Below are positions 1 through 6,647 of a DNA stretch of 12,776 nucleotides, piece by piece. The stretch is from JBBQBQ01 sp038317685. GTDB lineage: Bacteria; Desulfobacterota; Desulfuromonadia; Desulfuromonadales; DDH964. The notes under the pieces were generated by a model that worked only from the letters and a program-made list of their open reading frames with translations, was not told the origin of the DNA and searched no databases. Location of the stretch: the NCBI GenBank assembly GCA_038317685.1, contig JBBQBQ010000087.1, forward strand, positions 1-12,776. The letters are read 5' to 3'. A program made the translations under genes and the position numbers. Position 1 is the stretch's first letter, and the number at the start of each line of letters is the position of its first letter.

Positions 1-336
1 GACCATCCCGACCGGCGGATGGTTGTCGGCGACCGCCACCAGCTCAGCGAGCCACCCCGGCTCGGCGCGGGTGTCGTTGTTCAAGGCGACCAGATACTCC
101 CCGCCGGCGGCGGCGAAGCCCTGGTTGGTGGCGGCGGCGAAGCCCTGGTTGGCGGGGAGTTCGATGATCCGTACCCAGGTGAAGCGGGCCCGGACCAAGG
201 CCAGAGAGTCGTCTTTGGAGCCGTTGTCGACGAGGATCGTCTCGAAGTCCCGGAAGGTCTGCGCCTCCAGGCTCTCCAGACAAGGCGTCAGGTGATCCCG
301 ACCGTTCCAGTTGGGGATAATGATCGAAACGCGCAT
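1..336 (-). CDS. Family 2 glycosyltransferase, N-terminal part (3' end outside window)
   Basis: The first 112 residues of a GT-A fold glycosyltransferase are visible; the gene runs off the left edge. The start is the ATG at 336, which gives a protein opening MRVSIIIPNWNG, the classic first strand of GT2 enzymes. It has an upstream GGTGAG at 7 nt spacing. Further hallmarks are ILVDNGSKDDS (about residues 41-51), the NQGFAAATNQG motif, and LNNDT, which carries the acidic metal/nucleotide-sugar region. GT2 enzymes with an NNDT motif usually transfer rhamnosyl or other sugars to cell-surface polysaccharide; the acceptor cannot be read from this part. It lies 317 nt downstream of moeA behind several hairpins, so it is probably a separate transcription unit. 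Family assignment is firm; substrate is unknown. Confidence 0.9.
   Translation of the reverse strand, partial: MRVSIIIPNWNGRDHLTPCLESLEAQTFRDFETILVDNGSKDDSLALVRARFTWVRIIELPANQGFAAATNQGFAAAGGEYLVALNNDTRAEPGWLAELVAVADNHPPVGMV
106..153 (-). repeat. 24-bp in-frame tandem duplication inside the glycosyltransferase
   Basis: Two adjacent 24-bp units (106-129 and 130-153) differ only at the last base. They encode NQGFAAAT and NQGFAAAG. GT2 proteins normally carry a similar N-x-G-F-A-x-x-x-N-x-G motif here, so part of the likeness is ancestral. Near-identity at all codon positions nevertheless suggests recent duplication or conversion. Confidence 0.7.
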
Positions 337-653
337 CGTCCGGCTCACCAAGGGATTGACGGGACAGCTGTTGCCGGAACGAAGTCCGGCTTCGAAATTT
401 CCAGCCGTCGCAGGGACCAAAGCGGGTGAAAGGACCCTGAAATGGGGGTGAGGATAGCATGGATGCCAGAAGCGGTACAGGGGGGTTTTGCGGACCAAAG
501 GTCCGGGAGGCGTGCCGGGGGCACCGGGGATTTTCCCGGTTGGAAAACAGCAGGCCGCCGGGGAGTTTGGGCCAGGGGCTTCAGGTCCCCAAAACCAGGA
601 TGATCTCTGCTGCCCAAAGAGGTGTCCCACGGTCTTCCCGGAGCGGGTTTCCT
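337..653. other. Gene-free gap with GC-rich hairpins
   Basis: No convincing coding frame is seen in this 317-nt gap between moeA and the glycosyltransferase. It contains three close inverted repeats: GGACC-N3-GGTCC at 492-504, GTGCC-N3-GGCAC at 512-524, and ACCGGG-N6-CCCGGT at 523-540. The last two share two bases. None is followed on the minus strand by a T-run, so they are not textbook intrinsic terminators. They may protect the 3' end of the moeA transcript or support termination. The rest up to 337 would be the leader of the glycosyltransferase gene. Confidence 0.5.
451..459 (-). promoter_or_regulatory. Candidate extended -10 element for the glycosyltransferase
   Basis: On the minus strand this reads TGCTATCCT, matching an extended -10 (TGn plus TATnnT). 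The hexamer 17 bp upstream is a poor -35. It lies about 115 nt before the ATG and just after the hairpin cluster, where a new promoter would be expected. This is a weak pattern-only call. Confidence 0.25.
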
Positions 654-1847
654 TCAATCGAAAAGGAGCACCTCGACCTCCTCGCCGGCGGCGAAGTTCT
701 CCCGACCGATCGGCAACACGACGATGCCGTTGGCGCGCACCATGGTGCGCAGGATGCCGGTATTCTGGTCCCCGGAGCTGGAGGCGACCAGGCGGTCGCC
801 CTCGGAGCGCACCTGCACCCGCAGAAACTGCACCCGCTCGGCGGGCTTGCGGGCCGGTTCGGCGAGGACTGCGCGGGCAAGCGGCGGCAACGCCGGCGAT
901 AGCCCCTGCAGCTGCCGCAACGCCGGCCGGACCAACATTTCGAAGGTGACCAGCGTCGAAACCGGATTCCCCGGCAGGGAGAAGACCAGGGTCTCCCCCC
1001 TGATGGCAAAGGCGGTCGGCCGTCCCGGCTTGATGGCGACCTTCCAGAACTTCTGCTCGGCTCCGAGTTCCTCCAGAACTTCCCGAACCAGGTCGCGGTC
1101 ACCGGCGCTGACCCCGGCAGAGGTGATCAGGACGTCGGCCTTGAGTCCCTCGGCCAGCTTTTCCCGATGGCAGTCAAGGTTGTCCCGGGCGATACCGAGG
1201 AGCTGCGGTTCGCCGCCGGCCTCACGGACCGAAACCGCCAGGGAGAAGGCGTTGCTGTTGACGACCTGCCCGCGCAGCAGGGGCTGGCCGAGTTCGACGA
1301 GTTCGTCGCCGGTGGAGAGAATCGCCACCCGCGGCCGCCGTCGCACCGCCACCAGGGCCTGGCCGAAGGCGGCGAGGAGGTTGATCTCCGGCGCCCGCAG
1401 CCGGGTACCGGCCGGCAGAACCAGCTCCCCCTGGGCCATGTCCTCCCCCTGGACGCGGATGTGGTCGCGCTCCCGGGCGGCCTTCAGGAGCCGGACCGTG
1501 CTGTCCTTTTCCTCCGTCTCTTCCACCGGGATGACGGCATCGCAGCCGGTCGGAATCGGCGCTCCGGTCATGATCCGCACCGCACAGCCGGCGGTCACCG
1601 GCGGCAGCTCCGTCCCCCCGGCCGGGATATAGCCGGTGATCTTCAGTGTGGCCCCCGCGGTGGCGTCGACGGCGCGGACCGCAAAGCCGTCCATCGCCGA
1701 ATTGGTCCAGCGCGGCAGATCCCAGGGGGCGTGGAAGGCTTCGGCCAGGGCGCGACCGGCGGCATCGAGGAGGGGGACGGTTTCGATCCCCAGGGGGCGG
1801 GCGTGGTCGAGGATCAGGCGTTGGGCGGCTTCCAGGGTGATAGGCAT
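654..1847 (-). CDS. moeA: Molybdopterin molybdenumtransferase MoeA
   Basis: A 397-aa MoeA, the usual length. MoeA inserts molybdate or tungstate into adenylylated molybdopterin, releasing AMP, in the cytoplasm. Motifs in order: MDGFAVR (52-58), TGAPIPTGCDAVIPVEE (94-110), LSTGDEL (177-183), GVSAGDRD (245-252), KPGRPTAF (273-280), LPGNPVS (291-297), and a C-terminal beta-barrel domain from about 320. The ATG at 1847 is chosen over an upstream in-frame extension because MPITLEAAQ is the normal N-terminus and the ATG lies only 2 nt after the tupC stop (TGA-CC-ATG), implying coupled translation. Placement directly after tungstate transport genes suggests it serves tungsten cofactor synthesis. The linkage tup-moeA is known from Eubacterium acidaminophilum. 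Metal preference cannot be read from the sequence. Confidence 0.95.
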   Translation of the reverse strand: MPITLEAAQRLILDHARPLGIETVPLLDAAGRALAEAFHAPWDLPRWTNSAMDGFAVRAVDATAGATLKITGYIPAGGTELPPVTAGCAVRIMTGAPIPTGCDAVIPVEETEEKDSTVRLLKAARERDHIRVQGEDMAQGELVLPAGTRLRAPEINLLAAFGQALVAVRRRPRVAILSTGDELVELGQPLLRGQVVNSNAFSLAVSVREAGGEPQLLGIARDNLDCHREKLAEGLKADVLITSAGVSAGDRDLVREVLEELGAEQKFWKVAIKPGRPTAFAIRGETLVFSLPGNPVSTLVTFEMLVRPALRQLQGLSPALPPLARAVLAEPARKPAERVQFLRVQVRSEGDRLVASSSGDQNTGILRTMVRANGIVVLPIGRENFAAGEEVEVLLFD

Positions 1848-1849
1848 GG

Positions 1850-2971
1850 TCAATCGTCCTTGGGGGTGGAGTGGCAATCCGGTCCGCTGCGCAGCAAGTG
1901 AACCGCGGTGGCCTTGAAGGAAGCAAAGGTGGTCCGTTGCGGGGCCAGGTGCAGTTCGCCGAGGGATTGCTGGGTGAGGAAGACGATCAGGGGGAAGCCG
2001 CAATCGATTTGCAGCTTCTGATAGATCCCCATGGGAGCGATGGCAGTGATCGTGGCCGGGAGGACATTCCGGGCACTCGTCCCCCCCGCCGGGTCGAAAC
2101 TGGTGAGGGTGATATGTTCGGGTCGGATGCAGAAGCGCACCGTTTCCCCGGGTGCCCCCCGGCCGGGGACGGCGATGCGGTGCTCCCCCAGGGCCAGCGT
2201 CAGCAGGCCTTCGCGGCTGTCCAGGACGGTCCCGGCCAGAACGTTCTCCATGCCGACCAGGGAAGCGACCAGCTCGGTGCCGGGGCGGTTGAAGACCTCG
2301 ACCGGCGGGCCGCTTTGCAGGATTTTGCCGCGGTGCATCACCGCCATCCGGTCGGAGAGGCGCAGGGCGTCCATCTGATCGTGGGTGGCAAGGATCGCCG
2401 CTGTGCCGGTGGCCTTCAGGACCCGTTCCAGGTCGTCCGTCAAAGTCCGTCGGGTGGGGGGGTCGAGGGCGGAGAAGGGCTCGTCGAGAAAGATCAGCTC
2501 GGGACGGATGGCGAAGGCTCGGGCCAGGCTGGTGCGCTGCGCCTCGCCCCCGGAGAGCTTGCGGGCGGAGCGCTCCGCCAGGTGGGTCATCTGCAGCAGC
2601 TCGAGGGCTTCGCCGACCCGGCGGCGCAATTCGTCGCGCCCCAGGCCCCGGATCTTCAACCCCGAGGCGACGTTGTCGTAGACCGTGGCATCGAAGAGGA
2701 GCGGTTCCTGGAACACCATCGCCAGGCGCCGCCGGTAGGGGACGAGGTGCCGGTTGGCCATGACGCTTTCTCCCCGGCAGCGGATCTCCCCCGCGCTGAG
2801 GGGAAGGAGCCGGGCCAGCGCCAGCAGCAAGGTCGATTTGCCGGCGCCGTTGGGCCCGATGAGGGAAAGAACCTCGTTGCCCGCGACGGTGAAGTCCGGA
2901 ATCGACAGGACCTCCGCACCGCCGCGCACGACGCTGAGGTTCCGGGCCTCCAGCAAGGGAGCAGTGGTCAT
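1850..2971 (-). CDS. tupC: Tungstate ABC transporter ATP-binding protein TupC
   Basis: A 373-aa ABC ATPase that powers tungstate import with TupB and TupA. Visible motifs: Walker A GPNGAGKST (39-47), Q-loop Q88, signature LSGGEAQ (139-145), Walker B LIFLDEP (159-165) and switch H197. After residue 230 there is a C-terminal extension of about 140 residues. It contains GMENVLAG and IRPEHITL segments, typical of the TOBE/Mop-like domains of oxyanion importers, where bound oxyanion may inhibit transport. The ATG at 2971 overlaps the tupB stop by 4 bp (ATGA). The much longer upstream open frame crosses tupB and is not real. Specificity for tungstate comes from the neighbouring TupA; on its own the protein could equally be a molybdate ATPase. 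Confidence 0.92.
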   Translation of the reverse strand: MTTAPLLEARNLSVVRGGAEVLSIPDFTVAGNEVLSLIGPNGAGKSTLLLALARLLPLSAGEIRCRGESVMANRHLVPYRRRLAMVFQEPLLFDATVYDNVASGLKIRGLGRDELRRRVGEALELLQMTHLAERSARKLSGGEAQRTSLARAFAIRPELIFLDEPFSALDPPTRRTLTDDLERVLKATGTAAILATHDQMDALRLSDRMAVMHRGKILQSGPPVEVFNRPGTELVASLVGMENVLAGTVLDSREGLLTLALGEHRIAVPGRGAPGETVRFCIRPEHITLTSFDPAGGTSARNVLPATITAIAPMGIYQKLQIDCGFPLIVFLTQQSLGELHLAPQRTTFASFKATAVHLLRSGPDCHSTPKDD

Positions 2972-3666
2972 CGCGGGCGCTCCCGCTGCTGAATCCGGGT
3001 CAGCAGGTAGTTGATGACGAAACAAAGCAGGAGCAGGATCAGGCTCAGGGCGATGGCGACGTCGAAGTTCCCCCGGCTGGTCTCCATGACCGTCGCCGTG
3101 GTCAGGACCCGCGAGTAGCCCTTGATGTTCCCGCCGACCATGATCGACGCCCCGACCTCGGAGATGACGCCGCCAAAGCCGGCCATGACCCCGGCCAGCA
3201 GCGGCAGGCGGGCTTCCTTGATGAGAATCCAGACCAGCTGCGGCCGGGTGGCGCCGAGAGCCAGAATCTGCAGCTTCAGATTGGCCGGCAGGTTCTGGAC
3301 GGAGGCGAGGGTGATACCGGTGACGATCGGCGTGGCGATGATCCCCTGGGCGAGGATCATGGCGGTCGGGGTATAGAGGATGCCGAGAAAACCGAGGGGA
3401 CCGTTGCGCCACAGGAAGATGGTGACGAAGAGACCGACCACCACCGGCGGCAGCCCCATGCCGGTATTGACCAGGCTCATCAGCAGGCGTTTGCCGGGGA
3501 ACTCGGCAAGCGCCAGCAGGGTGCCTGAGGTGATCCCCACCAGCAGACTGAGGAGCGTGGCCGTTCCCGACACCTTGAGCGACAACAGAGTGATCCCCAG
3601 CACCTCCGGGTCGAAGGAGGTGAGCAGAGCCAGGGCCTTGGCGATCCCTTCGGCGATCAGATCCAT
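2968..3666 (-). CDS. tupB: Tungstate ABC transporter permease TupB
   Basis: A 232-aa inner-membrane permease. Hydrophobic segments are clear around residues 22-52, 58-86, 98-125 and 155-180, plus a final one near 203-224. The cytoplasmic EAA-type loop that docks on the ATPase is readable as ALGATRPQLVWILIKEARLP followed by AG (about 136-157). Length and composition fit TupB/ModB-like permeases. The start ATG overlaps the tupA stop by one base (TAATG), and its own stop overlaps the tupC start, so tupA-tupB-tupC are translationally coupled. It presumably forms a homodimer with two TupC subunits. Confidence 0.93.
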   Translation of the reverse strand: MDLIAEGIAKALALLTSFDPEVLGITLLSLKVSGTATLLSLLVGITSGTLLALAEFPGKRLLMSLVNTGMGLPPVVVGLFVTIFLWRNGPLGFLGILYTPTAMILAQGIIATPIVTGITLASVQNLPANLKLQILALGATRPQLVWILIKEARLPLLAGVMAGFGGVISEVGASIMVGGNIKGYSRVLTTATVMETSRGNFDVAIALSLILLLLCFVINYLLTRIQQRERPR

Positions 3667-4523
3667 TATTTACCTGACGGCTCGGGCTTACCGGCATCGG
3701 GGAAGAACAGAGGGGAGCCGAACTTGGCGACGCCGAAGCTGCGGATGATCTCCTGGGTCGGGGCCGCAACCATAAAGGCGGCGAAGGCCCGGGCGCCGGG
3801 GGTGTTGACCTTCGGCCATTTCCCGGGGTTAACCTCGATGACGTGGTAGACGTTGAGAAGGAGCGGATCCCCTTCGACCAGGATCTCCAGGCCGAGGGTC
3901 TTCTGCAGGGCCAGATAGGTCCCCCGGTCGGCCAGGGTATAGCCTTTCTTCTCGGCGGCGACGTTCAGGGTCTGTCCCATGCCGAGGCCGGTCTGCTGGT
4001 ACCAGCTCTGGCCGTCCGGGGTCAGGCCGGTCGCCTTCCAGACCCCCTTCTCCTTGGCGTGGGTCCCGGAGTTGTCCCCCCGGGAGAGGAAGAGCGCCCC
4101 GGCCCCGGCAATCTTCTTGAAGGCCGCGGTCGCCGATGTTTCGCCGCGGATGCCGGCCGGATCGTTCGGCGGGCCGACGATCACGAAATCGTTGTGCATG
4201 ACCAGCTGGCGGTGAACGCCGGAGTCTGCCGCCATGAACTTCTCCTCTGCCGCCGGAGAGTGGACGAGGAGGACATCAGCCTCCCCCTTGGTCCCCATGG
4301 CCATCGCCTGGCCCGAGCCAACGGCGATGGTCTTGACGAAATAGCCGGAGGATTTTTCGAAGAGAGGGATCAGTTCGTCCAGCAGCCCCGAATCCTGGGT
4401 GCTGGTGGTGGTGGCGAGGATCAGGTCCCTGGTCTCTGCCCGGGCGGCGCTTGAGCCCATGACGCCGGCCAGCAACAGGACCAGCGCGGCGCAGAACAAT
4501 AAAGCCGAAAAGATTCTTTTCAC
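3666..4523 (-). CDS. tupA: Periplasmic tungstate-binding protein TupA
   Basis: A 285-aa extracytoplasmic binding protein. Residues 1-29 form a Sec signal peptide (KR, then a hydrophobic run, cleavage after ARA). The mature protein opens with the TupA signature TTTSTQDSGL (38-47), followed by VGSGQAMAMG and ADVLLVHSP, residues that wrap the oxyanion in this family. The FGSPLFFPDA end is also typical. The TTTSTQDSG motif separates TupA from the molybdate-binding ModA, so tungstate is the likely ligand. The start is GTG at 4523 with AAGGAG 7 nt upstream. It sits 89 nt after the porin gene. That gap (4524-4612) holds no gene and no clear terminator, so read-through from the porin is likely. Confidence 0.94.
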   Translation of the reverse strand: MKRIFSALLFCAALVLLLAGVMGSSAARAETRDLILATTTSTQDSGLLDELIPLFEKSSGYFVKTIAVGSGQAMAMGTKGEADVLLVHSPAAEEKFMAADSGVHRQLVMHNDFVIVGPPNDPAGIRGETSATAAFKKIAGAGALFLSRGDNSGTHAKEKGVWKATGLTPDGQSWYQQTGLGMGQTLNVAAEKKGYTLADRGTYLALQKTLGLEILVEGDPLLLNVYHVIEVNPGKWPKVNTPGARAFAAFMVAAPTQEIIRSFGVAKFGSPLFFPDAGKPEPSGK

Positions 4524-4612
4524 GGCAACACTCCTTGCAAAGTATTTGATGGAAAGGGATCCCCCCGGGGAACCTGGGTGCCGCGGAGGGATCGTTCAGG
4601 TACCGGCGCAGT

Positions 4613-5938
4613 TTAGTAGGACATGTTGATCATGAAATCCATTTTGTACATATTGTCCGGGTCGCTGGCGGCGCCGGCGGCCTGGTAGAAGTCGCCGACG
4701 AAGGCGTAGGCCCCGCCGAGGCTGACATCGACCTTGGTGGCAACCTTGGTGGCAAGCCGGGCGGCGATTTCGATGCCGAGGTCCTTGCCGGCGGCGGTCG
4801 CATGGCTGGCACCGTTGGCCTTGTCGTCGAGGGCCAGGAAGTAGCCGGCACCGCTGTAGAGGGTCAGGCCGGCCGGGAGTTTCACGTCGGCGGTGGCGTT
4901 GACGGCGAAGAGGCCGAAGCCGGCCTCGGCGGCGTCGGTGATGGCGTGGCGGCCGCTGGCGGTGTTGCAGTAGAGGGGATCGGTAAAGAAGATGCTGAGA
5001 TTCTCCGCATTGAACTCGAGGTTGCCGGTAGCCAACTGCTGCCAGGTCTTGGTGTCGGCGGCGCTGTCGTCCTTGCTGAAGTAGGTTAGGCGCAGCCCGA
5101 CCTTGGCCGGCCCGGCTTTCATCGTCCCCTTGGCGGAAGCGGCCAGGGCGCCGTAGTCGGCGTCCGGAGTCCCGGCGGCAAGATAATCCTTCTTGCCGAA
5201 CTGGTAGGCAAGCCAGCCGCTCAGACCGAGATCGGCGATCCTGGCATCGGCGGAGAGACCGGCGACATAGAGATTGTCGGCCTTGACCGCCGCATCACTG
5301 GCATCGTCCTTCCAATAAAGGTCGACATTCAAGCCGAGGTTCTCGTTGATCTTGAGCTTGTTCTTCAGAGCAAAAAGGTTGATATCATCCCACTTGGTGG
5401 TGTCGTTCTCCTTGAACTTGAAGTAGGCCAAGGTCGACGCCAGATTGGGCGCGATCGCCAGATTGGCCTGAACCCCGGCCATGTCGTCGGAGACCAGGGC
5501 GTTGTTGAAGGTGTCGGCGAAGTGCTGGATACCGGTGCGGAAGCCGAAGATGGTCCCGGGAATCTTGAAGTCGAGGTAGACATTCTTGGTCTCGACGTTC
5601 ACCCCGTCGGCCCCGGCCTCCCCGCCGCCCCCGATCGAACCCTTTGATTTCTGCCCCCAGAGGGTGTCGATTTCTGCAAAGTAGACGAAGTAAACGTACT
5701 CATTGAGGGCGTTCTTGTACATCATGCGCAGGCGGTTGTCGATCTGGCTTTCGGCTGCCTTGTCCTTGGCCGGAACCCCCTTCAGGTTGTCGGTGACCAT
5801 GTGCATGCGGTAGAACCCGCTGACACTCTGGTCGGCATGGGCCGGCGTGACGTCGGCGAGCCCGGCGACCAGGACGGCGGCGGCCAGGATTCCGGCAGTG
5901 CGCCGGGTTCTTTGCAGGGTCTTTCCGATACCGTACAT
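4613..5938 (-). CDS. Outer-membrane porin-like beta-barrel protein
   Basis: A 441-aa secreted protein. Residues 1-35 form a signal peptide (RTRR, hydrophobic stretch, AHA cleavage before DQS). The mature protein is full of alternating amphipathic strands with many aromatics and Gly/Asn/Asp turns. It ends MDFMINMSY, an aromatic C-terminal residue as used by the Bam machinery. N-terminal text such as SGFYRMHMVTDN and DNRLRMMYKNALNEYVYF resembles porins of Geobacter/Desulfuromonas-type bacteria. The ATG at 5938 has AGGAGG 5 nt upstream; the longer upstream open frame is an extension without a signal peptide. It lies between moaE (115-nt gap) and tupA (89-nt gap), so it may be an outer-membrane entry route for tungstate. 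That role is inference; the barrel call itself is solid. Confidence 0.82.
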   Translation of the reverse strand: MYGIGKTLQRTRRTAGILAAAVLVAGLADVTPAHADQSVSGFYRMHMVTDNLKGVPAKDKAAESQIDNRLRMMYKNALNEYVYFVYFAEIDTLWGQKSKGSIGGGGEAGADGVNVETKNVYLDFKIPGTIFGFRTGIQHFADTFNNALVSDDMAGVQANLAIAPNLASTLAYFKFKENDTTKWDDINLFALKNKLKINENLGLNVDLYWKDDASDAAVKADNLYVAGLSADARIADLGLSGWLAYQFGKKDYLAAGTPDADYGALAASAKGTMKAGPAKVGLRLTYFSKDDSAADTKTWQQLATGNLEFNAENLSIFFTDPLYCNTASGRHAITDAAEAGFGLFAVNATADVKLPAGLTLYSGAGYFLALDDKANGASHATAAGKDLGIEIAARLATKVATKVDVSLGGAYAFVGDFYQAAGAASDPDNMYKMDFMINMSY

Positions 5939-5965
5939 GTTGACCTCCTGTTCATTACAGTCTAG

Positions 5966-5982
5966 GGGTTGAAGGATAACCC
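5966..5982. other. Short inverted repeat upstream of the porin start
   Basis: GGGTT-N7-AACCC, a perfect 5-bp inverted repeat 28-44 nt upstream of the porin ATG. It could be an operator half-site pair or a 5'-leader hairpin. There is no T-run after it, so it is not a terminator. The 115-nt gap it sits in (5939-6053) shows no good -35/-10 pair. Confidence 0.3.
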
Positions 5983-6053
5983 AGCTATGGCAGAAGTGCC
6001 GAGAGGGAGGGGCGATAATAGCCTCCGCTGTCGGGCGACCGGGGCTCCGGACC

Positions 6054-6434
6054 TCAGAGAAAAATCTCCGTCTTGATGATCGACCGCATCTTTTTGAGCC
6101 GCTCCAGCCCGGCCTGGCAGGCGGCAAAGCTGGCGGCGCTCCCTTCGGCGCAGACCGCCACCAGGGAGATGATTTCACCGACCTCCAGCCGGCCGCAGCG
6201 CCGCTGCAGGAGAATGTCGGTCAGCGGCCAGCGCTGCCGCAACTCGGCGGCGATCTCTTCAAGTTCGGCAGCCGCACTCGGGGCGGCACGGTATTCGACG
6301 GCGCAGGAGGTGCGGCCGCTCCCCCCGTCGGCCTTGACGACGGCATAGTGCAGAAGAATCGACCCGGCGCCGTTCTGTTGCAGGAGACGGCAACTGCGCT
6401 GGGGGTCGATCCGTTCGGTGACGAGCTGGATCAT
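6054..6434 (-). CDS. moaE: Divergent molybdopterin synthase catalytic subunit MoaE
   Basis: A 126-aa protein, shorter than E. coli MoaE (150 aa). MoaE transfers sulfur from MoaD thiocarboxylate to precursor Z to form the dithiolene. The C-terminal half is recognisable: GRLEVGEIISLVAVCAE (81-97), then AACQAGLERLKK, with K114 and K121 in the same 7-residue spacing as the catalytic lysines 119 and 126 of E. coli. The N-terminal half is divergent. Where typical MoaE has FVGTVRD this one has HYAVVKAD (29-36), losing the arginine, and the usual HRVG is RRCG (78-81). The start ATG at 6434 has AGGAGG 4 nt upstream; the longer open frame would translate the riboswitch terminator. The gene is preceded by its own riboswitch and terminator. 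Function as the MoaD partner is likely but the altered residues leave doubt. Confidence 0.82.
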   Translation of the reverse strand: MIQLVTERIDPQRSCRLLQQNGAGSILLHYAVVKADGGSGRTSCAVEYRAAPSAAAELEEIAAELRQRWPLTDILLQRRCGRLEVGEIISLVAVCAEGSAASFAACQAGLERLKKMRSIIKTEIFL

Positions 6435-6466
6435 AGATCCTCCTTGCCGCCGGTCTGGACGGCACG

Positions 6467-6498
6467 AAAAAAGGTCCCTTTCCAATGGAAAAGGACCC
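6467..6498 (-). terminator. Intrinsic terminator of the moaE riboswitch
   Basis: On the minus strand GGTCCTTTTCC-ATT-GGAAAGGGACC forms an 11-bp stem (one T-G wobble) with a 3-nt loop, followed at once by six T (6472-6467). This is a textbook intrinsic terminator. It lies between the aptamer (6531-6625) and moaE (ATG 6434), in the position of a riboswitch expression platform. Its 5' arm (6487-6495) is also complementary to the GGAAAGGA strand at the aptamer's 3' end, which would form the antiterminator. Confidence 0.85.
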
Positions 6499-6502
6499 GG
6501 CT

Positions 6503-6526
6503 CCGATGCGCCGCCGGCGGCATCGG
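6503..6526 (-). other. GC-rich hairpin between aptamer and terminator
   Basis: CCGATG and CATCGG arms enclose a second, nearly perfect CCGCC/GGCGG inner stem. It forms a stable hairpin between the riboswitch aptamer and its terminator. It probably keeps the spacer compact or brings the P1 3' strand close to the terminator arm. No open frame or T-run is associated with it. Confidence 0.6.
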
Positions 6527-6530
6527 GGGA

Positions 6531-6625
6531 TCTCCTTTCCACAATGGGAGGCACCGCCGTTTCCAGCGGTACCCGTAGGCCGCAGACCTTGGGGATAACC
6601 CGTTAGGCGCTGCGACTCGGAGAGA
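6531..6625 (-). promoter_or_regulatory. Moco/Tuco-family riboswitch ahead of moaE
   Basis: The RNA-sense sequence carries the landmarks of the Moco RNA motif: CUCCGAG, GCCUAACGG, CUACGGGUA, GCUGGAAACGGC, GCCUCCC and GUGGAAAGGAGA. It folds plausibly: P1 pairs UCUCC with GGAGA, GGG-UUAU-CCC and AGGUC-UGC-GGCCU are internal hairpins, and a 10-bp helix GGUACCGCUG/CGGCGGUGCC (6564-6573 with 6550-6559) is capped by a GAAA tetraloop. The same layout recurs at 10169-10263. This class senses molybdenum cofactor; the Tuco variant is linked to tungsten cofactor. The downstream terminator predicts that cofactor binding stabilises P1, frees the terminator and turns moaE and perhaps the porin-tup-moeA genes off. 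The ligand (Mo or W form) is inferred, not seen. Confidence 0.85.
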
Positions 6626-6631
6626 GTTTTC

Positions 6632-6637
6632 TATTTA
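6632..6637 (-). promoter_or_regulatory. Candidate -10 box for the moaE riboswitch transcript
   Basis: TAAATA on the minus strand lies just after the hesA-like stop codon. It would place the transcription start at about 6625, exactly at the first base of riboswitch P1. No recognisable -35 is seen, so an activator or a different sigma factor would be needed. Read-through from the upstream gene is the alternative. Confidence 0.3.
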
Positions 6638-6647
6638 GGGGTTCCCG

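Noticed and set aside
345..617. 90-codon minus-strand open frame in the moeA-glycosyltransferase gap
   Set aside because: Pro/Arg/Ser-rich text without motifs, crossing three inverted repeats; no good ribosome-binding site.
1848..2003. N-terminal extension of moeA to 2003
   Set aside because: The extra 52 residues overlap tupC and are unlike any MoeA; the ATG at 1847 fits the family and the operon spacing.
1871..2992. 373-codon plus-strand open frame opposite tupC
   Set aside because: Antisense shadow of a well-supported ABC ATPase; Gln/Gly/Asp-rich without domain signals.
4524..4612. ModE or sigma-54 site upstream of tupA
   Set aside because: No palindrome of the ModE type and no GG-N10-GC spacing found in the gap.
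5985..6000. Sigma-54-like GGCAC...TGCC element upstream of the porin
   Set aside because: The two conserved dinucleotides are about 3 bp too close together; it is just a short GGCA-N4-TGCC palindrome.
5939..6178. 80-residue N-terminal extension of the porin
   Set aside because: It would run through moaE's 3' end and bury the clear signal peptide that begins at the ATG at 5938, which has a strong ribosome-binding site.
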